A stretch of DNA of 27,749 nucleotides from Nemertoderma westbladi (taxonomy: Eukaryota > Xenacoelomorpha > Nemertodermatida > Nemertodermatidae): positions 1-27,749 of the forward strand of contig JAUCBJ010005569.1 in assembly GCA_032718475.1 (NCBI GenBank), in the 5' to 3' direction. The position numbers were made by a program, and so were the translations under genes. The stretch's first letter is position 1; each line of letters starts with the position of its first letter. This document shows positions 17,170 through 25,856 of this stretch, piece after piece. The notes beneath the pieces were generated by a model. The model saw only the letters and a program-made list of their open reading frames with translations, did no database searches and was not told where the DNA came from.

Positions 17170-19899
17170 TTAAGTAACTCTTTTATAGAACAGTAAGTAG
17201 GCTTGAGAGGTTAGAACCTTAGTTACAGGTACCAAACGAGCATGACTGTCACTAACGCAATACCAAACAGATTTACCGCCACCATGACAACATTTATCTA
17301 TATCTAAGCAACCATATGACGTCATTGCACCGTTAATACAGTTATTAATGAAGTTAAAACTCTCTAAAGAGTCGATTTCACTGTTAATATAGGCGATGTA
17401 ATGCCCGGAATACATTGTCCCGGAATGCTCCACAACACCGTATAGGGAATACTTAACTGAGGTCTGACGGGGATTAACTGACCTACAATAGTTCACGCAG
17501 TACGGCCCAACATCCAACAGAAGTGGGAACGTTATGTGGCCTTTATACTTCCGTAAGCGAGAACCTTCCTGTATGAATCGCTTCAATTGGAAGCTGAGAA
17601 GCGGGGGGAGTGTCTCTATGAGACAGCGTTTCTCCGCTGGGCTGTAAACCGCCTTCTTCGAACCGCGGCGTTTCGCGCAGACATCGCAACTACGCAGTCC
17701 AACAATTGGCTCCTTGGAGGTAAATTCGAATATCAATGACTCTAAAGTGTAATTATTCCTATCTAGTTTAGGAGGTTCAACAACCACCAAGGCCTCTATG
17801 TCTTCGTCTACCTCTTGCTTAACTTCCTCCAAGATCCCACTGTCCCCCTCGCTGTCTAGTCCCAATGATGCACTTTTGCGATCCGGAGACTGCCCGTTGC
17901 TAAGCGATGAAACAGACGATGCCCCTGTTGTCTCCATGGCGACAGGAGGCGACTTCCTATCGAAGAATCCCTCGTCGGCGGGGTTTATAACATCCTCGTT
18001 TAGTTTAATGTTCCCCAAGTTAGCGGAGAGTTCTGTCATAACGTCGTCGAGACCGACCTCAACGTCACCATGCAGACGAACTTCCAGTCTCGTGTACTCC
18101 TGGGAACTGGCAGTGGCGTTAGAGAAACAGTCCCCGGGGGTGGGATCGCAGAAAGCTGTATCCATCTGGGAGCTGCTCCCATCCTCCTCCTCCTGGTAGA
18201 AGCAGCTCCCATCCATCAACTCCTCCGCCCCGTACAGAATGGTCGTATCGAAATCTGAGTCGGAATCACAGACTCCCTTCTCTGTAGCAACCAGTGTATC
18301 CGCAATGCTGTCAGCAGCACCAACAAATGCCTCTGATTTACTCTCTGTAACGCCATTGGCTGTATTATTGTGCGACTCACACCCCTGACTGTTGTGGCTG
18401 CTTCTCCTGTTCGCTTTCTTCCTGGCTAATTGGCTGGATTTCTTCTGAGCTCTCAACTGCTTCTTGGTTTGGTGTTTACTGGGGGTCGTCGCGTTTTTAT
18501 TGCTTTTCTGATTAGAATTAAGTTCAGTAGCGGTTTCGGAGGGTAAATCAACAGTTTTGTTACTAGAATCGTTGGTTATCTTGTTTTTTGCTTTATAATT
18601 GACTTTATTGGGCGTCTCATTGTTACAGAGACACAGAGAAAGATCCATAAATGTCTCCCGAAACCGCCGTATCTCATCGCACTCCAGACAGTGGATACTG
18701 TTAACAAAGACCCCGCCGAATAGCGTGTGGATTACTGTTGACTTACTGCAACCTCCAAATGCTCGGATATCCGTGCGGACTTGTTTGTCCAGAGTGGACG
18801 GGTCCACTTTACTGGACAACCCAAAGAAAGAAAGAATCCCAGACTTTATTCTCTTGGATTCTTCTTCATGGAGTCCGTTCAGGAGACTCAAAAACAATTC
18901 GTGGGAGTCTTGTTGGTGGTAGCCGATAAACTGTGCAGATTTACGGCAGATCTCGTTGAATAGACACTTAGGGTTGACAACTGAATCGGCAGAGTTATTG
19001 AGTAACTCGTCGAGAGTTGAGAGGAAAGCCGATGCGAGAGGTCCAGCCCGACCAGGATGGATGTCGCGAAAACCATCAGCTGGTAATATCCCGCCTTCAG
19101 CGGGTGACATCCCGCCTTCAGCTGGTGTTACCTTCGCCACTGCATTAGTGGAACATGAATTAGTAAACATTTGGTAAAGTCCAGGACTTCTGGAAAGGCA
19201 CTGCAAAACAGAATTAAAGAAACAGGTATTGCCTAGGTTACTAAGACCCTTGACAGATCTGGAGTCGTTCTTTGTTGGTGTAATACAAGATTGATTACCG
19301 GTATTAATAGACGACGATTTATTATTTTTAGCTTCATTCGATTTTTTGGCTTTATAGTTAGCCGATTTCGATTTATTATAACCCTGGGATACTATTTGCA
19401 CTGCGTGGTCCAGTTTCTTGCTGTCCGACGTGTTTAGAAATTCTTCGCAACAGTAACACCAAATGGCTTCATTATGTAGGTTATAACAGATGGAGTGACA
19501 TGACGATCTCGGAGCTTCGTAATGTTTCAATGCGTGTTTATTATCACTTTTACGATCACATCCAATATAGCCACAATGCAAGCAGCATATAAACTTTGAG
19601 TCTTCCGACGACTTTTCGCAGGTTTCGCATAAATAACTAGAACCTTTAAGGTTTTTACTTAAAAGGGAAGTGTTTATGGCTTTATTTATGTGGTGGCAAT
19701 CATTGCTATTATCTGAAACAACATTTTCTTCCATATCGTGATCGCCGCCACAGTTTATGGTAGATTGTAGTTGGCAGTCAGATAGTTCGACACGGCAGTC
19801 CGGTAGAACATTCTCATCAACAAACGTATCACTAACCAAAGGTTTTGTCGATGCTGGTAATATCATTTTGGTATTCTTTGCTCGACGTTTTGATGGCAT
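17170..19899 (-). CDS. USP16/USP45-like ubiquitin carboxyl-terminal hydrolase (intronless)
   Basis: An unbroken 909-codon frame. Residues about 91-155 form a UBP-type zinc finger (paired Cys and His: CETC, CCLHCGYIGC, HALKHY, WCYCC), which binds the ubiquitin C-terminus. The peptidase domain starts at about 217 with VKGLSNLGNTCFFNS (catalytic Cys226), then GYHQQDSHE (about 327-334). A structural zinc is held by Cys404/Cys407 and Cys738/Cys741. The His box is YSGHYIAYI (His833) and the catalytic Asp is in VSDSHA (Asp884), ending KVLTSQAYLLFYKR. The peptidase is split by a ~280-residue low-complexity insert with a lysine/arginine-rich stretch (479-500) that could be a nuclear signal, then acidic/Ser-rich sequence. 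The end sequence and zinc-finger/USP order point to USP16 or USP45; USP16 is known to deubiquitinate histone H2A. All catalytic residues are intact. Its start has A at -3 and the length is near the family norm. The vertebrate gene is multi-exon, so the absence of introns is notable. I could not separate USP16 from USP45. Confidence 0.93.
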   Translation of the reverse strand: MPSKRRAKNTKMILPASTKPLVSDTFVDENVLPDCRVELSDCQLQSTINCGGDHDMEENVVSDNSNDCHHINKAINTSLLSKNLKGSSYLCETCEKSSEDSKFICCLHCGYIGCDRKSDNKHALKHYEAPRSSCHSICYNLHNEAIWCYCCEEFLNTSDSKKLDHAVQIVSQGYNKSKSANYKAKKSNEAKNNKSSSINTGNQSCITPTKNDSRSVKGLSNLGNTCFFNSVLQCLSRSPGLYQMFTNSCSTNAVAKVTPAEGGMSPAEGGILPADGFRDIHPGRAGPLASAFLSTLDELLNNSADSVVNPKCLFNEICRKSAQFIGYHQQDSHELFLSLLNGLHEEESKRIKSGILSFFGLSSKVDPSTLDKQVRTDIRAFGGCSKSTVIHTLFGGVFVNSIHCLECDEIRRFRETFMDLSLCLCNNETPNKVNYKAKNKITNDSSNKTVDLPSETATELNSNQKSNKNATTPSKHQTKKQLRAQKKSSQLARKKANRRSSHNSQGCESHNNTANGVTESKSEAFVGAADSIADTLVATEKGVCDSDSDFDTTILYGAEELMDGSCFYQEEEDGSSSQMDTAFCDPTPGDCFSNATASSQEYTRLEVRLHGDVEVGLDDVMTELSANLGNIKLNEDVINPADEGFFDRKSPPVAMETTGASSVSSLSNGQSPDRKSASLGLDSEGDSGILEEVKQEVDEDIEALVVVEPPKLDRNNYTLESLIFEFTSKEPIVGLRSCDVCAKRRGSKKAVYSPAEKRCLIETLPPLLSFQLKRFIQEGSRLRKYKGHITFPLLLDVGPYCVNYCRSVNPRQTSVKYSLYGVVEHSGTMYSGHYIAYINSEIDSLESFNFINNCINGAMTSYGCLDIDKCCHGGGKSVWYCVSDSHARLVPVTKVLTSQAYLLFYKRVT
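19076..19135 (-). repeat. In-frame 21-bp minisatellite in the USP gene
   Basis: Three successive 21-bp units read on the minus strand as PAEGGMS, PAEGGIL and PADG (residues about 259-276), lying between the Cys box and the QQDSHE box. It sits in a surface loop position of the peptidase domain, so length changes by whole units would keep the frame. Confidence 0.75.
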
Positions 19900-21318
19900 C
19901 TTACAATACCGATACCGGTAGTCATTAATTGCAATAATTATCTACTATCAGTAAGTCAGTCTGTCAGTATCCAGTATCGCTACCGGCTGACCGGTACCAG
20001 TATGCAGTAGTCTAGTGTCTAGTAGTCAGACCAAGGCATGTACAGCTGTATGGAATTCATCCAAAAAGTGCACTGGATAGCGCGCCGACCAATTTTTATG
20101 CGCGCAACGCGCCAATGCAATTTCGAAGCAAATCGCATGCCAACGAAATTTTGAAGCACGCTATCAGCAGGTCAGGCTGTGAATTGAAACAATTTTGAAG
20201 AGCGCCGCGCCAATGCAATTTCAATTTTGAAGGAGTGTAACCACTAAGACTGCACTAACTAACCCAGTAACGAGTAACCAGTCCAGTGCACAGTCTGCAA
20301 GACTGCAACTACCGGTCAGCCGGTACCACCACTGTCAGAGCGTCAGTCTGTCAGTGTCAAACCGTAGTTTTGTAGTACCGAAGGATACCTGTCAGCCTGT
20401 TACTGTGTTATTCATTACTGCATTATTGTCAGATTGTGGTACAGCACACCAGAGTACTGCTGTAGCTGTACTGACAGACTGAAGTCTGCAGTAGTCTGGT
20501 AGTACCGGTAACCAGGTAACCATACCAGCATACAATAGAATAACAGAATAAAGAAAGGCGAGTGACTGAGCGAAGCGAGCCGACATTTTTAGACAGGCTG
20601 ACAGGTACAAGCTAGTCATATCAGCATATAGGCAAGCTACCAAGCTACGTAATCTGGTACCGGTAATCAATCAGACTGTCCGCTGTCCCGACTTTTAAGG
20701 CACTTCCGTAATTGTTTTTTCGAGCGTACACTAGTACAGTAGTAGGCGACTCAGTAGTCAGTACTGCAGTATGTACAGACAGATGTACTTCAACCGTTCA
20801 ACGGCTTTTCGGTGACTAGGGTAGGCCTACGGCAGTACGAGTACGGTATCTATCTGCATGTAATAATACTGTACTAGGCTGATAGCAGGATAGGCCTACA
20901 GTAATAATAGTTGAATTGTAATTTAATGACAAAGTGGTTTACTAAAAGTAAAGTAAAATAAAAGTGAAGTTTTATGGGTTTGACTTTTCCGCGTAGGTGT
21001 AGTCTAGGCGTAGGCTACGCTTAGCTGATAGAATGCAGTTTTGTGTGGGTCAATTTTTGTGTAGGTACCAGTAGCCAATGAATAAATCGAACCAGAGCTT
21101 TAATAAAGGAGAAGTAATTTCAAATAAGCTTAATCCTACAAACAATATAAAGCTTAATTAAACCTATCTATCTACCCAGGGCTGGGGGAATCCCTAATTA
21201 TTATGAGGGGGACCATTATAAAAGCCGCTGGCATTTCTAACGGTTTAGAGGTATGACATTGAAACTATTGACTTTTCCTCAAATTTATTCCTCTTTCAAA
21301 TAATGAAAAAACCGCGGC
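19900..21318. other. Spacer upstream of the deubiquitinase and of BEL copy 2, with short repeats
   Basis: No coding frame with recognisable motifs; a 92-codon minus frame at 20392-20670 is unsupported. The stretch is dense in ACCGGT-containing and CAGTCTGTCAGT-like words (19960-20010, 20300-20520). A 17-bp direct repeat CGCGCCAATGCAATTTC occurs at 20108 and 20206. The promoter of the minus-strand deubiquitinase should lie just right of 19899, but I see no clear TATA element. Confidence 0.5.
20108..20222 (+). repeat. 17-bp direct repeat, 98 bp apart
   Basis: CGCGCCAATGCAATTTC at 20108-20124 and again at 20206-20222. AATTTTGAAG or GAAATTTTGAAG words occur between and after them, so the whole patch (about 20085-20240) may be a decayed tandem array with CpG-rich GCGCGC words. 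Confidence 0.65.
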
Positions 21319-22289
21319 TGTAAAAGCTCTTTTGCTGAATTGTCCGGTTATTTTTCCTTATTTTTCCCGTAAAATACTCTGTAGTTGGTTTACCAGGCAT
21401 AAAAAGGCCGTGTCCTTGCTGTACTGGTGTTTTAGCGGACATAAAAGCTATTTCTTCTGTATTTGTACTTTAGAGGACATAATCCGTAATTCCGTGACGT
21501 AAAAGCTCGATACTCTTGAAAACAGTGTCGCTACCATGACGATGGCTAGCAGCTGATATTGCCACGTCGACGTTTCTTTGTATCTTTGTTCTCTCGTTGT
21601 TCAGGTTGACCAATCAGAGCGTTTGTTGTCTCTGTGTTGGAGGTATATACAGAAACTCAGTAGTTCAGTGTTATGTTTTTGCCCAGAGCCTAAGAACCGG
21701 CTTTTGGCACCTCCGTGTTTTCAGTTTTTAGTCTTACACTAGTAGGTTTAATTATAAGGACATATATCCTTTAACTTGCTAACTGATCATACATACTGAC
21801 TGCTGAAACATTGCAAACTCATAACAATCAGTGTTTTCATTGTTGTTTTATACTGCTATTTACTGTCAGTTCTTCATAATATGGTTGATGAAATATTATA
21901 TTTGGAATAACGATAAATAACCCCGAAACCCAATATTCTTGATATACCGAAGGTAAGAGAGAAAGGTTACCAATAACGATTGTGACTTATGTTAAAGTGG
22001 TTTGAAGTGAATCTAATGTTATTTGATAGACCCTACATGAGTCAGTCTGTGTTCCTTTTATATGTGACTAAAATCAGTGAAGATTGGCAGATTAGTGTGC
22101 AGTATTGTGCAGCATTGTGTATGAGTGAGTCTGTTAAAGAAGCAATTCCTAAAGAATGCGCCATATATGTGAATTATAATTAAGCCATATCGTTGTGAGT
22201 AGTTTAAGTCATAACTCTGTTTATAGATAAAGCGCCACGTCCTAAAGGAACTGTTAATATTCCCGAAGGTGAATAATATTGTCAGAGAT

Positions 22290-22297
22290 TATATAAG
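22290..22297 (+). promoter_or_regulatory. Candidate TATA box of BEL LTR, copy 2
   Basis: TATATAAG within a block conserved with copy 1 (GTCAGAGATTATATA). TCAGTCG, an initiator-like word, follows 6 bases later, which is closer than usual, so the start site is not certain. The conserved AATAAA is 250 bases downstream. Confidence 0.35.
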
Positions 22298-22545
22298 ACT
22301 GTCAGTCGAATAATACATTAGGCTTACATAGCAATAAAATTAAACCGTCGAACCCAATCTCCCGGGAATATCCAGCGGGTGAATGATCGCGCACAGATTG
22401 GTTTCGACTAGTGTAGTGAATCAAATACTTGTCATAGACTAAAAACCGATTTAATATCTAGAAGACATCTTAATTTGGTGGGTTAAACTGCCAAAGGTCT
22501 GAAAGCGCGAACATTAAAGGATATAGCTTCTTTGTTGCAGTAAGC

Positions 22546-22551
22546 AATAAA
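22546..22551 (+). terminator. Candidate polyadenylation signal in BEL LTR, copy 2
   Basis: AATAAA, conserved with copy 1 in the same context (GCAATAAAGT, then GTACCGG). Supports the view that this block is an LTR with TATA and poly(A) signals in the right order. Confidence 0.4.
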
Positions 22552-22879
22552 GTTGAAAGTACCGGTCAACCGGTAAACCTGAACCGGTACATCTGTAGGT
22601 CAGTAGGCCCAACCGCAAGAACAGGTACTGCCGTAGGTCCGTAGGTCCAACTGCCAGAACCGGTACTTCTGTAGGTCCGTAGGCCTAGCTGTCCTAACCG
22701 GTACTTCCGTATAAGTACACTAGTATTATTCGATTTGATTGTTGCATACCGGTAGGCTGTTAAGGGATTAGGGATTGATCACCCCTTATTCCTTTATATG
22801 GTTTACTTATTTCTGTCAAGTTTTATTTATTTGTAGGCCAGTATTGAACAGAAGGCGTGTAAGCCTGATCAGATTGTAC

Positions 22880-23455
22880 AGACGATTTGTAGGCTGAGCT
22901 GTTGTCTGATTGCTGTTAAGTCCGAACGGATTGCAGTGTGTGTAGATCACCTGTCCGATTAAGTACGATTAGGAAGTAGGGGCAGCGAACGCTGTAAGGT
23001 AAACCCCCAACTAAAGAATAAGTCGCACTACTGGGTTAGAGCGCATACTCCCTAATCATTTCGGAGTCTGCATGTCCTGTAGTTTATTTAGGCTTGAGAG
23101 TAGTCTGCCATCGTTTAGTCTGTACTTTGTTTGTGTAAGTCTGTACGGGTAGCGTATAATTTTATTTAGATAATTTGTAGGCTGGATAGTTGTCTGGCTG
23201 TTATTAGGTCTGAACGGATTGCCGCGTGTGTAGATCATCTGTCCGATTAAGTACGGTTAGGCAGTAGGGGCAGCGAACGCTGTAAGGTAAACCCCCAACT
23301 AAAGAATAAGTCGCACTACTGGGTTAGAGCGCATACTCCCTAATCATTTCGGAGTCTGCATATACCGTAGTTTGTTTAGGCTTGATAGTAGTCTGTCAGT
23401 GTTCGGTCTGTATTTTGTTTGAATAGTTTGTACGCGTAGCGTAATATTTATTATT
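22880..23455 (+). repeat. 288-bp tandem duplication inside the LTR of copy 2
   Basis: Unit 1 is about 22880-23167 and unit 2 about 23168-23455. A long core (GGGGCAGCGAACGCTGTAAG through the CATTTCGGAGTCTGCAT segment) is identical in both, at 22979 and 23267. The outer parts differ at scattered sites, for example GCTGAGCTGTTGTCTGATTG against GCTGGATAGTTGTCTGGCTG. Copy 1 has a single unit (about 8110-8400, minus). Confidence 0.92.
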
Positions 23456-23590
23456 CAGAGTTTATGCGATTATCCGCAACATTCATTCCCCAAGTTTGTT
23501 CCTACAGTGATTGTGTTTGTTATACATACCGCTATAGTTAAATTAACCCCGGTACTACACGGGCTGCTCGGCGTAGGTAAAGACTGGTGA

Positions 23591-24773
23591 TTTTGTGCAT
23601 CGGTCACTCCAGCAGATGCCGTGGTTCTTTTAGCTGTTCAAGTATATTTAACTACTGATTATCTGTTGTACAAGTACTCGTACCTAATTTAGGGTTTAGT
23701 GTACAGTACTTTCCGAAGTAATTAGTGTAGGCATTATATCTGTGTTGTAAAGTGGTTGATAGGCACATTCGATTAGCTCTATTAACTTCTAGGTAGGAAC
23801 ACTCCGTGATACATAACGTAGAACCTATAGCGATACGGCTATAGGTCGTCAGGCGGTGGTATTTTCCTATCTGGACAACGCAGTGTATTTACTACTACTT
23901 ATTATTTCAAATACCGTAGTACCCTGTCCGTTGTAATAACCAGAATTCTAACCCTTTGTTAGGCTGGTTTGTAGACTTCTTGTAAAAATACCCTAAAAAT
24001 TTCGTATTTTGTGTTTTTGTAAATTTTTGTGTTTATTTAGAGATTGTAATCTCACCCGAATTGTACGTAATTTGTAGTATTAAGTAACTTAGGTAAATTA
24101 TAATTATTTGTTTTAGTGTCTTATAAGTAACACTTCATTGAAAGCGCACCGCTTTGTGTAGTGATTACCCCCCAGAAATAATAACATTTATTTCAAACAT
24201 TGACTAAACCCATTAAAACGGGTATAAATACATTATAAATCAAATCTAACGATTTATAAATAGTAGGCCTACCATAAAACCATTAGGTCTCAATATCAGT
24301 TGGATTACTGCTCAAATAACGGTAATAAAGTAAGTAAAGTAACAAAGTAACCCTAAAGTAACAGAAATTCAATTATTTGAAATAATTGATATACCGGTAT
24401 TTACGATAGGCCTATTATCTTTATTTCTATAAATCTAGGCTGAAATTATACCGGTACTTGTAATTAATTCTATTTCAGAATTATATATCCTACAAACTGT
24501 AAGCTGTATACCGGTATTCCAGATAGGCCTATTATATATTTATATATATTTGTGCTAAAATTATACCGGTATTCTGTGATAAACCTAGTCTGTAATAATA
24601 CTTATATAGTTATATATACTATAAGTATACCGGTATTCTAATATATTATATATATATCACGCTACACTGAGTAGCAGTACCGGTAATTAATTACTAGGCT
24701 AGCAGTTAATACTGAGTTACTAGACTTACTCAGACTGTAATACAGCAGTAGACATTCAACGGTATACATAGTC
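23591..24773 (+). other. Leader / 5' untranslated region of BEL copy 2
   Basis: No coding frame. It includes a hairpin with 7-bp arms (CCTATAG 23824-23830 and CTATAGG 23839-23845), long T- and A-rich stretches, and the ACCGGT/AGGCCT-containing repeat units at 24391-24625. This region is wholly absent from copy 1. Packaging or primer-binding signals would be expected here, but none was recognised. Confidence 0.55.
24391..24625 (+). repeat. Two diverged 117-bp tandem units with ACCGGT and AGGCCT palindromes
   Basis: Unit 1 begins ATACCGGTAT at 24391 and unit 2 at 24508. Each continues with GATAGGCCTATTAT, an AT-rich part, then CTGAAATTATACCGGTA or CTAAAATTATACCGGTA. A partial third occurrence of ATACCGGTATTC follows near 24629. 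The perfect palindromes and near-regular spacing could form stacked hairpins in element RNA. Confidence 0.75.
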
Positions 24774-25856
24774 ATGTCTGATACTAAGCAGAACCTGTCC
24801 GACAGTATATTAGATGTAACTATCTGCGACTCAGATAGAGATGTACAACAGTCTGGTCGTAAATTCAGTTCACCTCCCACTGTGAGGAAGGTCATCCCTC
24901 CAGTAGTAATAACAGAACCTAGGCTAGTCCAACATCGTAGGTCTATCATAGGCACCCGAGCTCAGGTCAAGCGGGACCAACAAGCAGCGGAACAGCAACA
25001 ACCCGCTAGTCAAGAATTTATTCCTCAGCGGCCCAGCAGCTCCAGTAGTGAGGATACTGTAGAGCTGACACCCGAGCGCGGAGCAGAGATGACGGATGCA
25101 GTTTATACGGATCCCCTTCTCATCCTTCCTGCAGCCGTGCTCGCTGAGTTATTGATCGCGGTGGAAGAACACCAGATCGATTGGGCGAGAAGTCAACGGT
25201 CAACTAGAGATAGTTACGCGGGATACACGAGTGAAGAACTGAAGTCTATTGTCGAGTCGCAATGGAACTTCCCCGGACCCGGACTCCCGTTTGATTTATC
25301 AGAAGCTGCCTGGGAAGACATACACCGGATGGGAGTAGCCAAGGAAACCATCGATCCAGCTGTATGGAAGAGGTCCGCAGCCGGATACGCACAGGGATTC
25401 TTCAGCTCTATGGAGCGAGTAGAAAGACAACTGTTTAAACAACCTCAAGGACCTCAAGAGCAGGGACAGCTGCTTTATCAAGTTAGAGAAAGAGTTCTGC
25501 GAATTAGGCTAATCTTATCCGCCTTTGAGGAGGCTTCTAAAAGAAGACAAGACACGTCGTTGCAAGTTGCCGTAAAGACTTGGTTTCAAAGGGTGAATCT
25601 CCAAGTTCAAGGAACAGCTCAGTGGAAAGCTCAGCTGGAGGAGCGATCAACCCATGGAGAATCAACAGACGCCACTTTTTCCCAAGTGGAAAGTGAAGCG
25701 ACGGCAGAGAAACCACATAAGAGGGATGCCATTGACATCTATCTGTCAGACTATCAGCGTTTTTTAGGTGATGACGAGTTGAGGAGAAGGTTAGAGGGCT
25801 TAGCCCTAATAGCGAAGGAACCAAGCTTGTGTTGGATGCCATCGATGTGGAAATGA
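24774..25856 (+). pseudogene. BEL gag N-terminal extension, no known domain
   Basis: Starts MSDTKQNLSDSILDV. Residues 1-115 are polar and Ser/Gln/Pro-rich with an SSSSSEDT patch. About 115-300 look helical with conserved-looking Trp and Gly positions (WARSQRST, YAGYTSEELKSIVE, WNFPGPGLPFDLSEAAWEDI, YAQGFFSSMERVERQLF, LLYQVRERVLRIRLILSAFEEA). I recognise no domain family. The last ~12 residues are out of phase: the coding frame moves at about 25820 to the next frame, where LDAIDVEMRAANQAKFDEQL continues the protein. The ATG follows the leader and has no earlier in-frame competitor that I saw, so I take it as the gag start. The segment is missing from copy 1 by deletion. Confidence 0.72.

Larger units (their letters stand above)
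21319..23590 (+). repeat. 5' LTR of BEL copy 2 (3' boundary uncertain)
   Basis: Homologous to 9807-7975 of copy 1 from TGTAAAAGC to the block GGCTGCTCGGCGTAGGTAAAG. The first 200 bases echo their own start: TAAAAGCT recurs at about 21321, 21444 and 21501. The LTR might extend further right than 23590, because copy 1 is deleted beyond this point and cannot show it. No primer-binding site matching a tRNA 3' end was convincingly found. Confidence 0.68.

Noticed and set aside
21989-22183. 64-codon frame in the LTR of copy 2
   Set aside because: Not conserved in the matching part of copy 1 and without motif; a chance frame in U3.
23591-23780. tRNA primer-binding site candidates starting TGG (for example near 23585 and 23750)
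   Set aside because: None is followed at the right distance by the complement of a T-loop; no convincing match to a tRNA 3' end.
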